DNA from: Vicinamibacterales bacterium
Lineage (GTDB): Bacteria; Acidobacteriota; Vicinamibacteria; Vicinamibacterales; UBA8438
Assembly: GCA_937766455.1 (NCBI GenBank)
Contig: CALLXD010000039.1
Coordinates: 1-64,000, forward strand
Length of the DNA stretch: 64,000 nucleotides
Direction: 5' to 3'
Positions 46,239 to 56,130 of this stretch are shown piece by piece (the stretch's first letter is position 1; the number at the start of each line of letters is the position of its first letter). Below the pieces are notes generated by a model. The model ran no database searches. It was not told the origin of the DNA and saw nothing but the letters and a program-made list of their open reading frames with translations. The position numbers were made by a program, and so were the translations under genes.

Positions 46239-46898
46239 TCACGACACCGCGATTTCCGGTACGTCGCCGTCGGTCAGCAATTCCGGCTCCGTGGCGTTCC
46301 GTATCTCCTCGACCGAGACCCCCGGGGCGCGCTCCAGCAATCGGAGCCCGTCAGGGGTCACGTCGATCACCGCCAGGGAAGTGACCAGCTTGTTCACCAC
46401 CTGCTGACCAGTCAGTGGCAAGCTGCACTCGTTCAGAATCTTCTTGTCGCCGCGCCTGGATACGTGGTCCATGACAATCAGCACCTGCTTGGCGCCGCTC
46501 ACCAGGTCCATCGCACCACCGGGGCCTTTGACCATGGTGCCGGGAATCATCCAGTTGGCCAGGTCGCCTGTCTTCGAGACCTGCATGGCACCGAGAATCG
46601 CGAGGTCGATGTGACCGCCGCGTATCATCGCGAAGCTTTCGGCGCTGCTGAAGTAGCTGGCGCCAGGCACCGCAGTGACGGTTTCCTTCCCGGCGTTGAT
46701 CAGGTCAGCGTCCACTTCGGCGTCGGTCGGGTAGGGTCCGATTCCGAGCAGGCCGTTCTCGCTCTGGAGCTTGACGTCGACCCCATCCGGGATGAAGTTG
46801 GCGCACAACGTCGGGATGCCGATACCGAGGTTCACGTAGTAGCCGTCCTTGATTTCCCGGGCGGCACGGGCGGCCATTTGTTCGCGGTTCAGTGGCAT
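46239..46898 (-). CDS. scoB: 3-oxoacid CoA-transferase subunit B
   Basis: 219 residues. The catalytic Glu is in [25 protein letters not shown] and [15 protein letters not shown]-like text (seen as [15 protein letters not shown]) are typical of SCOT/AtoA beta subunits. With ScoA it moves CoA from succinyl-CoA to acetoacetate. It follows scoA by 9 bp. Confidence 0.95.
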   Translation of the reverse strand: MPLNREQMAARAAREIKDGYYVNLGIGIPTLCANFIPDGVDVKLQSENGLLGIGPYPTDAEVDADLINAGKETVTAVPGASYFSSAESFAMIRGGHIDLAILGAMQVSKTGDLANWMIPGTMVKGPGGAMDLVSGAKQVLIVMDHVSRRGDKKILNECSLPLTGQQVVNKLVTSLAVIDVTPDGLRLLERAPGVSVEEIRNATEPELLTDGDVPEIAVS

Positions 46899-46907
46899 GA
46901 CAGGGGG

Positions 46908-47609
46908 CTATCCTTCTCGAGTCTTCCGACGTTCGATGGTCTTTTCCTGGTCTTCACCGACGACGACCCGGTCCACGTAGATGCCTGGCGTGTGCACCAT
47001 GTGGGGGTCGATGGCGCCAACTGGCACAATTTCTTCGACTTCGGCCACAGTGACCCGGCCGGCCTCCGCCATCGGCGGGTTGAAGTTGCGGGCGGTCATC
47101 CGGTAGATGAGGTTGCCCTCCGCGTCACCTTTCCAGGCTTTGACCAGCGAGACGTCCGAGTGTAGAGCCGTTTCCAGCACATGCCACCGCCCATCGAACT
47201 GGCGGGCTTCTTTGCCTTCCGTTAGCGGCGTGCCGTATCCGGTGGGGGTGAAGAACGCGGCAATGCCGGCACCGCCGGCTCGCATACGCTCCGCCATGGT
47301 GCCCTGCGGGTTCAACTCCACCTCGATGGTCCCGTCGAGATACTGCTTTTCGAACAGCTTGTTCTCGCCCACGTAGCTGGCGATCATCTTGTCGATTTGT
47401 CGGCTCTCCAGCAGCAGCCCGAGGCCGGCGCCGTCAACGCCCGCGTTGTTGCTGATGCAGGTCAGCCCCGTCACGCCGGAGTTTCGCAACGCGAGCACGA
47501 GGTTTTGCGGCACGCCGCACAGACCAAACCCGCCCACCATCAGTGTCATGTCGTCCCGCAGCAACCCGTCGAGCGCCGCGACCGAATTTGGATAGATTTT
47601 CCTGGACAT
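46908..47609 (-). CDS. scoA: 3-oxoacid CoA-transferase subunit A
   Basis: 233 residues. The glycine-rich CoA motif MVGGFGLCGVPQNL is near the N-terminus, with GAGIAAFFTPTGYGT later. Partner of ScoB for ketone-body/3-oxoacid activation. Located 5 bp downstream of the mmsB-like gene. Confidence 0.95.
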   Translation of the reverse strand: MSRKIYPNSVAALDGLLRDDMTLMVGGFGLCGVPQNLVLALRNSGVTGLTCISNNAGVDGAGLGLLLESRQIDKMIASYVGENKLFEKQYLDGTIEVELNPQGTMAERMRAGGAGIAAFFTPTGYGTPLTEGKEARQFDGRWHVLETALHSDVSLVKAWKGDAEGNLIYRMTARNFNPPMAEAGRVTVAEVEEIVPVGAIDPHMVHTPGIYVDRVVVGEDQEKTIERRKTREG

Positions 47610-47614
47610 CGTGT

Positions 47615-48511
47615 TCAGCCCTTCATGGGACCGTCCGGCACACCGGCGCCCCGGCGAATATGTCGGGCGAGGTTGGACATGTCCTCGTCGCCAAAGCCCT
47701 GGGCAATCAAGCCATCTTCGATGGTCGCGACGAGACTGGCGATGGGCACCGGCACCTCGAACGCACGCGCCGTGTCGAGCGCGATGCCGAGGTCCTTGCG
47801 GTGCAGGCGAGTGCGAAATCCAAGCGGGTAGCTGTCATTCAGCATGTTGGCCGAACGATTCTGCAGGATCCACGAGCCCGCGACCCCGCCACCGATCGCT
47901 TCGACGACCTTCTCCGGGTCCGCGCCTGCCTTGCTCGCCAGGGTCAGGGCCTCAGCGAGCGCCAGGAAGGTGCCCGCGATGACGACCTGATTCGCGACCT
48001 TGGCGATTTGGCCGGCTCCGACGTCGCCGATGTGGGTGATCTTGGCCCCGAGCACTTCGAGCACCGGCAGGGCTCGTGCGAAGTCCGCTTCGCTGCCCCC
48101 GCACATAATGGCCAGGGTGCCTTTGATGGCGCCTTCGGAGCCGCCTGACACCGGTGCGTCGACAAAGCCGATTCCCTTATCAGCGAAGGTTGCCGCGATC
48201 TCGCGGGTCGCCGCAGGGGCAATCGATGAGCAGTCGATGACGAGGCCGCCCTCCCGCAGACCGTTGATGGCCCCGGTCGTCGGGTCGAGTAGCACGCGCT
48301 GCACATCGGGCGTATCGGACACGCACGAGAGGACAATGTCGACCCCGGACGCGGCATCTGCGGGGTTGTCGGCACGACCGGCACCTTCCGCCGCCAGCGG
48401 TTCTTCCTGCGACCTGGTGCGGTTGTGTACCACCACGGTGTGACCCGCCTTCAGGAGGTTCCTGGCCATCGGGGCACCCATGGTGCCCATTCCGAGTACG
48501 GCAATGTTCAT
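47615..48511 (-). CDS. mmsB: 3-hydroxyisobutyrate dehydrogenase family protein
   Basis: 298 residues. NAD(P)-binding GMGTMGAPMARNL, substrate motif DAPVSGGSEGA and the catalytic Lys in GAGQIAKVANQ are intact. It could be 3-hydroxyisobutyrate dehydrogenase or tartronate-semialdehyde reductase. Co-location with scoAB and the presence of mmsA elsewhere in the window favour the valine-degradation role. Confidence 0.88.
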   Translation of the reverse strand: MNIAVLGMGTMGAPMARNLLKAGHTVVVHNRTRSQEEPLAAEGAGRADNPADAASGVDIVLSCVSDTPDVQRVLLDPTTGAINGLREGGLVIDCSSIAPAATREIAATFADKGIGFVDAPVSGGSEGAIKGTLAIMCGGSEADFARALPVLEVLGAKITHIGDVGAGQIAKVANQVVIAGTFLALAEALTLASKAGADPEKVVEAIGGGVAGSWILQNRSANMLNDSYPLGFRTRLHRKDLGIALDTARAFEVPVPIASLVATIEDGLIAQGFGDEDMSNLARHIRRGAGVPDGPMKG

Positions 48512-48656
48512 CGTTCTACCTTTCTGTGCTGCGGCCGACCGCCGGCCGTGATTGACACACCGACGGTCGTCAGTGTGCGGACGCGTAGTCTCCCCAACTT
48601 CGCGCGATGTGCATGGCGACGTGGTCCCATGGGAGGTGCCGTTCTGAGATCACGCG

Positions 48657-49355
48657 CTACGGGACGGCGTGGACAATGCCGCGGCCCGACTGTGGGCGGT
48701 TGGTCGCCAGTGCGAGAAGCTTTTTCCAGTGACGAAATGATGGTCGGTATTTGACATCCACGTTGCCGTATCCCGAGAACCGCAGCATCTCCGTGAGCGC
48801 GGTCATTGTCGGAATACCGCAGAGGTCGTAGGTCTGCTCGCTAACTCGCTCGTCACCGGGAAAGAACGGCACCAGCGGATAACGCTCGTGGATGAACGGC
48901 AGCAGGACGTGCGTCTCGCAGATCAGTAGCCGTCGCGTCACTTTGGCGATTCGTTCCAACGCGGCCATCGGGTTCCGCAGATGGTAGAACACGCCCAGAA
49001 ACAGCACGAGATCGAATTGCCCCAGCGTGGTGGCGTCAAGGTCATGGATATCGAGATGTTGATGCTCGACCCGTGAGCCGAGCCGCTCGTGCGCCGCCAG
49101 AAACTCGTCCATGCCGAACTTATCCCACGCGAATCGGTCAACCGCGAGCACTCGATCGGCGCCGCGTCGCTCGCACTCGAATGAGAAATACCCGTGCCAG
49201 GCGCCGATGTCCAGCACGCTCCATCCGGTCAGGTCCTCGGGGATGCCGAGCAATCGCACGCGTCGTTCGAACCGCCGGCGTACCCGCCACTCCTTCGAAA
49301 AGGGGGCGGCACCAGAGTCCGGTTCCGATATGAACTGATGGGTTCGAGCTGACAC
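48657..49355 (-). CDS. CmoB-like class I methyltransferase
   Basis: 232 residues from a GTG at 49355. Motif I SVLDIGAWHGYFSFECERRGA, post-motif VLAVDRF, and LGVFYHLRNPMAALERIA are close to the tRNA (mo5U34)/DUF1698 methyltransferase group. It lacks the extended N-terminal domain of real CmoB, so the substrate is open. Located 42 bp after actF on the same strand. Confidence 0.8.
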   Translation of the reverse strand: MSARTHQFISEPDSGAAPFSKEWRVRRRFERRVRLLGIPEDLTGWSVLDIGAWHGYFSFECERRGADRVLAVDRFAWDKFGMDEFLAAHERLGSRVEHQHLDIHDLDATTLGQFDLVLFLGVFYHLRNPMAALERIAKVTRRLLICETHVLLPFIHERYPLVPFFPGDERVSEQTYDLCGIPTMTALTEMLRFSGYGNVDVKYRPSFRHWKKLLALATNRPQSGRGIVHAVP

Positions 49356-49397
49356 GAGACACTCATGCGATCGAAACAGCCGAGGATAACATGGCGA

Positions 49398-50649
49398 CTA
49401 GTGTGGGTCGTGCGCGGCCGGATGGGCGGACGCGGGCCCCAGTCGAGGGTCGGAGAGCGGCACCACTGGGAATACCGTGAGGAAGGTCGAGTAGCTCCAC
49501 CCAAAGAGACCCGCCGTTCCGAGGGTCACGAGGATTTCGATGGGGCCCAGCGGCAGGCCCTCGCCGTGCCAGAGCGAGGGCGAGACCAGGATGAATCGCT
49601 CCAGCCACATGCCGACGAAACACACGATTGCGATCGCGGCCAACGCGCGGGGCGTGGTCTTGACCCGGCGGCTCAGCAGGACGACGAACGGAATGACAAA
49701 GGCCATCGCAAACACAGTCCAGGCCACCGGCGCCCACGCGCCGTGCATCCGGTGATAGATGAACTCGGTTTCCTCGGCCAGGTCGCCGTACCAGATGACC
49801 AGATACTGGGACCAAAAGAGGTAGGCCCAGAGAATGGAGAAGCCGAACAACAATTTGCCAACGTCGTGCAGCTGGTGTGGGCCGATGTACTCCGTCAAAT
49901 GCAGCCGTTCACGTGACCAGACGGTGATCATGGCGAGAAATGCGAACCCGATGAAGAGATTGCCGATGAAGTAGAAGCCGCCGGCCAGCGTCGAGAACCA
50001 GTGCGGATCGAGTGACATGAAGAAGTCGAACGCAACCAAGGTGAATACCCACCCGTAGGCGATCAGAATCGCCGGGGCGAGCCGTCCCTGTGCCCGTTGT
50101 GAGGCGTCCTGTTCCTGCTTCAGGCCCCGCCACCCCGCGATCAGCCGTCGTGAGAGCCCAGACGCCGGGTGATCGCCCGACTCGTCGAGCTGGCCGATGT
50201 CGGGACGCAGGGAGTGGCGCACGTATGACAGGCTCAGTCCGCCGAGCAGCAGCGCGCCCAGGATTTGGCGAGTGACCAGAAAGGGAATGTTGAGCCACGC
50301 TTGTTTGGAGGCGACTGGTTCGTGCACCCATGGCATCCAGCTGTGCACGCCAGCCAGCAGCACCAGTAACAGTACGAACGAGATGGGGAGGAACGCCGCG
50401 GTGGCCTCTGACGTCCTCTTCAGTGCCCGACCCCATCGTGACGAGGTTACCTGCATGATGGCGGAGATCGCGACGCCGGCCTGAGCCAGGCCTCCGAAAA
50501 ACAGAAAATTGACCAGGAGCGACTGCCAGGCCCGGATGCTGTCTCCCAATATGAGGCCGTAGAGAAACGCCGCCCCCCCCCACCACAGCCGCGCCCAGGC
50601 ACAGGCTCCGGGTGCGGTCCGAGACGACTGGGGTACCGACAGGAATCAT
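49398..50649 (-). CDS. actF: Alternative Complex III subunit ActF, broken by a +1 frameshift
   Basis: NrfD-like integral membrane subunit of the quinol:cytochrome c (or oxidase) oxidoreductase ACIII. About 10 helices, e.g. WQSLLVNFLFFGGLAQAG and FDFFMSLDPHWFSTLAGG. The ATG at 50649 directly follows the actE stop. The reading breaks at a run of nine C (50573-50581; G on the coding strand). With eight G it continues as VVGGAAFLYGLILGDSIRAW. Restored length is about 416 residues. Either an error in the homopolymer or a phase-variable tract. An internal ATG at 50549 could give only a truncated protein. Confidence 0.9.
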
Positions 50650-51153
50650 CTACTGGGTACTCGCGACTTCGAAGGTCTTTACGTAGTGCACGAGCGACCA
50701 GCGCTCGGTCACGCTCATGGAGTGTGCGAACGGCGGCATGCTGCGGCCACCCTCTCGGATGATGGCGTAGATCCATCCATCGGTGTAGTCCTGGACGTAC
50801 GGCAGGGCCAAATTGGGCATCCGCGCAAAATGCTCGGCGATTTGACCATCACCCTGCCCGGAGGCCCCGTGGCACACCGCACAGTACACGTCATACATCT
50901 GTGCGCCCGTGGCGCGGGACTCCGACGTGTTGGGCACCGGGTTGGGCAAGTTCTGGGACTCGATGCGATCGCGTAGCCGCACGCCATCCACGGCAATCGT
51001 GTCGTCCACTGGCGCCCGTGTGTCGACCTGCGGCATCACCACTGGCCCCGTATGCATGTTGCGCATGAATGGCAGCTGCGCCAATGCCACGGTGCTGCCC
51101 ATGGTCAGCACGGCAGCCAGCACGCTCAGTCCGATGCGAGACGTCGGTCTCAT
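50650..51153 (-). CDS. actE: Alternative Complex III subunit ActE (monohaem cytochrome c)
   Basis: 167 residues. Signal/anchor at 8-25, one haem site C91-x-x-C94-H95 (CAVCHG), and a distal Met probably in SMPPFAHSM. Periplasmic electron-transfer subunit. Its ATG overlaps the actD stop by 4 bp and its TAG abuts the actF ATG. Confidence 0.93.
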   Translation of the reverse strand: MRPTSRIGLSVLAAVLTMGSTVALAQLPFMRNMHTGPVVMPQVDTRAPVDDTIAVDGVRLRDRIESQNLPNPVPNTSESRATGAQMYDVYCAVCHGASGQGDGQIAEHFARMPNLALPYVQDYTDGWIYAIIREGGRSMPPFAHSMSVTERWSLVHYVKTFEVASTQ

Positions 51154-51653
51154 CCCTTGACCTCTTCGGCGCCATGGCGCTCCAGACTGGCGCGCACCGC
51201 GTCAGCGTCGGCCGGGCGGCAGGTGACGCTGATGCCGGTCTTGTCGTTGGTGAAGCGCTCGTCAGGCGCCCCCGAGCCGGTCATGCGAGGCACCCCGGCC
51301 AACCACAGGAACGAGGCCATACCGCCGACGGCCGCAAACAGGATGGTCAACTCGAACGCGATCACCACGAACGGCGGGATGGAGATCAGCGGTTTGCCGC
51401 CCGTGATCATCGGCCAATCAAGCACCGTGTAGATTGGAAACAGAAAGCCCGTCGCGCATCCCAGGATTCCGCCGATGAGGACGACGGTCCGGATGGGGCT
51501 GATCTTGCTGTGCAGCGCCTGGTCGAGTGCGTGGTCCGGTACCGGCGAATAGGCCACGACCTTGCCCAGGCCGTCATCCAGCACGGCCCGCGCTCCTGCC
51601 GCGGCCGTGGCACCGTGATCGAAGATGCCGAGAATTTCAGTGGTTTCTGCCAT
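51150..51653 (-). CDS. actD: Alternative Complex III subunit ActD (DUF3341)
   Basis: 167 residues. Two membrane helices (about 57-78 and 96-118) separate a cytoplasmic N-terminal domain (ILGIFDHGATAAAGARAVLD) and a C-terminal domain with ISVTCRPADADAVRASL. Matches DUF3341. No cofactor site. Sits between actC and actE. Confidence 0.92.
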   Translation of the reverse strand: MAETTEILGIFDHGATAAAGARAVLDDGLGKVVAYSPVPDHALDQALHSKISPIRTVVLIGGILGCATGFLFPIYTVLDWPMITGGKPLISIPPFVVIAFELTILFAAVGGMASFLWLAGVPRMTGSGAPDERFTNDKTGISVTCRPADADAVRASLERHGAEEVKG

Positions 51654-51662
51654 CGTGCTCGA

Positions 51663-52982
51663 TCAGGAATTGGCCGGGTCCGCCCCGGCTGGCTGCTCCA
51701 GCGATTCCTTCATCTCGGTAATGGACACCGCCGGAAAGTTCTTGATGAACAGCAGGAACAGCGTGAAGAACAAACCGAATGAACCTACCGTAATCGCCCC
51801 CTCTACCCAGGTCGGCTGGTAGACGCCGGCCCAATTGGCGGGGTCGAAGTCATGTGACAGGGAGCTCACGATGATGACGTAGCGCTCGAGCCACATCCCG
51901 ATATTGACAAAGATCGACAGCACGAAGAGCGCCGCCAGGTTCGTCCGAAACGCCTTGATGAACAGCAGCAACGGCAGAATCACGTTGCAGGTGAACATCA
52001 TCCAGCTGTAACCCCAGTACTGTCCGAACATGCGGTCGTAGAACGTCCCCTGCTCGAAGACGTTTCCGCTATACCAGGCGACGAAGAACTCGGTGAGATA
52101 GGCGTAGCCGACGATCAGCGACGTGGTGAGCATCAACTTCGCGAGGTTCTCGAAGTGATGCACCGTGATGTAGCTCTCTAGCTTGAAGGCCCGCCGCATC
52201 GGCAGCAGCAGGGTGATCACCATCGCGATGCCGGAAAAAATCGCGCCGGCCACAAAATAGGGCGCAAAAATCGTGCTGTGCCATCCTGGCAAGATCGCCA
52301 TCGCGAAGTCCCAGGAGACGACGCTGTGCACGGAAATGACGAGCGGGGTGGCCAGAGCCGCGAAGAACCCGTAGAGCGCCGCGTGGTGGTGCCACTGGCG
52401 GCTGGTGCCGCGCCAGCCGAGCGCCAGGACTTTATAGATGGGCTGGCGCCAGTCTTTGATTCGGTCCCTCGCCGCGGCGATATCCGGCATCAGTCCGAGG
52501 TAGAGGAACATCGCACTGACGGTCAAATAGGTCGAGATGGCGAACACGTCCCAGACGAGCGGGGACCTGAAATTAACCCAGAGTTGCCGCTCATTGGGAT
52601 ACGGGAGGAGCCAGTAGAAGAACCACGGCCGTCCGATGTGGATGATCGGGAATAGTCCGGCCGTCATGACCGCGAACACGGTCATCGCTTCGGCGGCGCG
52701 GGCGACAGCGGTCCGCCAGCGGGCGCGGAAGAGAAAGAGGACAGCCGAAATCAGCGTGCCGGAATGAGCAATTCCGACCCAGAACACGAAGTCCGTGATG
52801 TAGATGCCCCATAGGATCGGGTGCTCGTAGCCTGCGACGCCGAGGCCGGTACGGGCCTGGTAGAGAAACGCGTACAGACCCACCAAGGCCAATGAGATCG
52901 CGACCACCACGCCCCCGTACCACAGGGGGCCGGGGGCGCGGAGCGTGCGCAGGATGTCGTCGTTGATCTTCGCGAAACTCAT
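51663..52982 (-). CDS. actC: Alternative Complex III subunit ActC (NrfD-like)
   Basis: 439 residues with about 10 helices; quinol-interacting NrfD/PsrC fold. Conserved ITDFVFWVGIAHSGTLISAV, IIHIGRPWFFYWLLPYPN and SLDFD-like equivalents. The ATG at 52982 is used; an in-frame GTG at 52988 exists. It follows actB by 23 bp. Confidence 0.95.
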   Translation of the reverse strand: MSFAKINDDILRTLRAPGPLWYGGVVVAISLALVGLYAFLYQARTGLGVAGYEHPILWGIYITDFVFWVGIAHSGTLISAVLFLFRARWRTAVARAAEAMTVFAVMTAGLFPIIHIGRPWFFYWLLPYPNERQLWVNFRSPLVWDVFAISTYLTVSAMFLYLGLMPDIAAARDRIKDWRQPIYKVLALGWRGTSRQWHHHAALYGFFAALATPLVISVHSVVSWDFAMAILPGWHSTIFAPYFVAGAIFSGIAMVITLLLPMRRAFKLESYITVHHFENLAKLMLTTSLIVGYAYLTEFFVAWYSGNVFEQGTFYDRMFGQYWGYSWMMFTCNVILPLLLFIKAFRTNLAALFVLSIFVNIGMWLERYVIIVSSLSHDFDPANWAGVYQPTWVEGAITVGSFGLFFTLFLLFIKNFPAVSITEMKESLEQPAGADPANS

Positions 52983-53005
52983 GACCACGTGTCGGCTGGC
53001 GCTCG

Positions 53006-56000
53006 TCAGGCGTCCGGCGTGACCTTCTTCAAGTAGGTCACCGCCGGTCGTGTATTGAACTCAGCGAGTGCGTGATAGGCGCGAGCGTCGTTGCCTAACT
53101 GTGACACGCGGCTCCCCGGGTCGTTCATGTCTCCGAACACGATCGCCTGGGCCGGGCAACTCTGGGCACAGGCCGAGGTCACGTCGCCGTCCTGCACCGG
53201 CCGGTCTTCGTCACGCGCGGTCTCCTTGCCGGCTTGGATGCGCTGCACGCAGAAGGTGCACTTCTCCATGACGCCGTCGCTGCGAGCGGTCACGTCGGGG
53301 TTGAGCTGCAAATTGAGCGGCGACTCAAATTCGGGTAGGAACCAATTGAAACGGCGCACCTTGTAGGGGCAGTTGTTCGAGCAATACCGGGTGCCGACGC
53401 AACGGTTGTAGACCTGGGCGTTGAGGCCCTCTTCCGTGTGATAAGTGGCGAACACAGGACACACCGTTTCACAGGGGGCATGGTCGCAGTGCTGGCACAG
53501 CATCGGGAGGAACCGGTTGTCCGGTCCGTCACTGCCGGGGGCTGGCTCGTCAAAGCGCTCGATGCGGAGCCACGACATGGTGCGGCCGCGGCGCATACGG
53601 TCGGCGCCCATCACGGGGATGTTGTTCTCGGCGTAACACGCGGCCACGCAGGCATTGCACCCATTGCAGGCGTCGAGATCGATCGACATCCCCCAGCGGT
53701 GCACGGGGTGGTCGTGGTCTGGATGCAGGCTGAAGGGCTCTTCTTCTGGATGGACGTCGCCGGCCACGAGTGCCGCCAGGGACACGGACTGGGCCATCTC
53801 ACGGCCGTCCTGGTCGAAGCCGTGCTGCAGGCGTGGAATCGGTCGCTCCAGCTGGCGGGCGGTCAGGTCGACCCCGGTGCCGGTCCATCGCACGCCCCCA
53901 GAGGCGGCCTCAGGTTGAGCGGAGAGTAGGGCGACCGGATTGACCCCTCGGTTGTCGGCGTAGCGTCCGAAGTTGGTGTGGCCCTGCCCGATGGCGATCG
54001 CCACGACGCCGGCGGCAAGATGGGGGTTGATGATGACGCTCGCGTCAACCTGCCCGTGGTCCGACTCCACGGCGACCATCTGACCCTCTCCGGCGCCGAT
54101 GGCGGCGGCCGTCTCGGCCGTCATTTCGACCCCGGTTCCCCAGGTCGTCTTGAGCATCGGGTCCGGAATTTCCTGAAGCCACGGCCGATTCGCGCCTCGG
54201 CCATCGAAGAAGTGCAACGACGGATAGGCGATAAGCGCGTATGACCGCGACGGCACGGGCGGTGACAGTGCCCCGGTCAAGTCGGTGTCGAAGACCTCGG
54301 GAAGTAGGTTGACCTCAACCGGTTCGACCGCGAGCGTGGTTCCACCACGGCGGAGGGCGTCGGCCCAGTAGCCTTCGAAGTCTGGCTCCTCGGCCGCTGC
54401 GTCGCTCTCGGCGCCGTCGGTGTCGTCCGCCACCGGTTCGGGCAGGGGCTGCATGGCCTGCCAGGTATTGCGCAGATACCGGTAGAAACCGCCGCGACGC
54501 GGGAAGTTGGCCGCCGTGTCGCCTCCCAGGGCCCGTCCCACCGCGATCATCACATCGCCGGCGTGGCGTGTGTCGAAGACTGGCTGCATGGTGGGTTGCA
54601 GCAGTCCGTAGACCCCCCGCCTCGGGTTGCTGTCGCCCCACGATTCAAGCGGGGTGTGGGTGGGGAGCAGGAGATCGGCGTGCGCCGTGGTTTCGTCCGG
54701 CAGGCTCGACAGGCTGATGACGAACGGCACCTCAGCCAGCGCGCCAGCGAAGTCGGCCTCGCCCGGCATCGCAAAGACCGGGTTCACGTTGTAGATGATG
54801 GCGAGCTCGATATCACCGGCGCGCATCGAGTCGCCCAGCGCCTGCATATCCGCGTAGGTGGAGGCGTCCAGGGTCGAGGCAGCGCCGAAGTCCACCGTTC
54901 GTCCGACATTGCCGGCGACGTAGTTGAGCAGGGCGACCGTGGACGCCGTCGCGGTGGCGTTCGCGCCGGAGACGCCGACCCCACCCCCTACCGCCAGGCT
55001 GCGCCCGGGACCGCGAGCTGGATCCGAGAACTCGCGGGCCAGGTCTCGAATCCCGTCGGCCGACAGGCCGGTTGTTGAGGCCACGGTGTCTGGCGAAACG
55101 GACGAGACCAACGCCGCGATCGCGTCCAAGGTCTCTGGAGGTACGCCTTGTGCGCGTTGCTCGGCGATGATGGTCTGTATCATGGCCGCCGCCACCAGGC
55201 CCTCGGTTTCAGGCGACACGGCATGCCACTCGTCGGCGCTGGCACCGGTCATCGACAGCCGGGGCTCGACTTGGACAAACCGTGCCTTTTCGCCGTTTCG
55301 TACCCGTCGCTGGCCGGCGTGGTCGCGCGCGTAGCCCACCGGAGAACTGAACGTCTCCAGGAAGTCGGCGCCGAACGAGATGAGATAGTCCGCGTTCGCA
55401 AAGTCGTAGTGCGGCACCTCGGCCCGTCCGAAAAGCTGTCGATTCGACTCCCGGGTTGCCTCGTAGGCGAACGGTTCGTAGCGGACCCAGCGGGCGCCGC
55501 CCAAGGCCTCCACCCAGGTCGCTGTGAGGGCCGCCATGGTGCCGGTGAGCGGTGGCGTGATCACCGCGATCCTGTCTCCCCGGCCTGCGTCGCGGAGCGC
55601 CTGCACCCGGTCAACCAGATCCTGCTGCGCGTCGTCCCATGGCAGCGCGTCGAGCACGCTCTGTCCGGCGGCTGCGTTGGTGACCCGGCGCCGCTGGGGG
55701 CCGGGAATCCGATCCGGATTGTAGAGGCCTTGGAGCGAGGACTGTCCGCGAACGCACAGTCCACCCCGGTTGATAGGGTGCTCTGGGTTGCCCTCGATTT
55801 TCACCGCGCGACCCTCGCGTGTGCGCACCAGGGTGCCGCAACCGGCCGGGCATTCCCCGCACACGCTGGCATACCAGGTCGCGACGCCGGGGATGACGTC
55901 CTCCGGCGGGATGACGAACGGAATGATCTGCTCGGGCGTGATCGGCGAACAGGCGGAAAGCGCCACCGCCGGCCCGGCGCTGCCCAGGACCTTCAGGAAC

Positions 56001-56065
56001 GTCCGGCGTTCCACCACCTCAATGAGCGATGAGCTGCTCTGCTTCACGCGTTCCTTCCCCCTCAC
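53006..56065 (-). CDS. actB: Alternative Complex III subunit ActB (molybdopterin-fold/Fe-S fusion)
   Basis: 1019 residues. A twin-arginine-type signal (ERRTFLKVLG) with lipobox-like LSAC near the N-terminus. The first part has the [4Fe-4S] motif of molybdopterin oxidoreductases (CGECPAGCGT) but belongs to the ActB group that lacks the Mo cofactor. The C-terminal part is a ferredoxin-like module with four cysteine groups (CNGCNACVAACY, CQHCDHAPCETVCP, CVGTRYCSNNCPY, CTFCVQRI and CAQSCP), holding three to four Fe-S clusters. Catalytic/electron-wire core of ACIII on the periplasmic face. Confidence 0.95.
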   Translation of the reverse strand: MRGKERVKQSSSSLIEVVERRTFLKVLGSAGPAVALSACSPITPEQIIPFVIPPEDVIPGVATWYASVCGECPAGCGTLVRTREGRAVKIEGNPEHPINRGGLCVRGQSSLQGLYNPDRIPGPQRRRVTNAAAGQSVLDALPWDDAQQDLVDRVQALRDAGRGDRIAVITPPLTGTMAALTATWVEALGGARWVRYEPFAYEATRESNRQLFGRAEVPHYDFANADYLISFGADFLETFSSPVGYARDHAGQRRVRNGEKARFVQVEPRLSMTGASADEWHAVSPETEGLVAAAMIQTIIAEQRAQGVPPETLDAIAALVSSVSPDTVASTTGLSADGIRDLAREFSDPARGPGRSLAVGGGVGVSGANATATASTVALLNYVAGNVGRTVDFGAASTLDASTYADMQALGDSMRAGDIELAIIYNVNPVFAMPGEADFAGALAEVPFVISLSSLPDETTAHADLLLPTHTPLESWGDSNPRRGVYGLLQPTMQPVFDTRHAGDVMIAVGRALGGDTAANFPRRGGFYRYLRNTWQAMQPLPEPVADDTDGAESDAAAEEPDFEGYWADALRRGGTTLAVEPVEVNLLPEVFDTDLTGALSPPVPSRSYALIAYPSLHFFDGRGANRPWLQEIPDPMLKTTWGTGVEMTAETAAAIGAGEGQMVAVESDHGQVDASVIINPHLAAGVVAIAIGQGHTNFGRYADNRGVNPVALLSAQPEAASGGVRWTGTGVDLTARQLERPIPRLQHGFDQDGREMAQSVSLAALVAGDVHPEEEPFSLHPDHDHPVHRWGMSIDLDACNGCNACVAACYAENNIPVMGADRMRRGRTMSWLRIERFDEPAPGSDGPDNRFLPMLCQHCDHAPCETVCPVFATYHTEEGLNAQVYNRCVGTRYCSNNCPYKVRRFNWFLPEFESPLNLQLNPDVTARSDGVMEKCTFCVQRIQAGKETARDEDRPVQDGDVTSACAQSCPAQAIVFGDMNDPGSRVSQLGNDARAYHALAEFNTRPAVTYLKKVTPDA

Positions 56066-56130
56066 TTGCTGCTCTTACACACCAGGCGGTGTACACGTGA
56101 CCCGCCTGGTGATCTCGCCGCGCCGCCGGC

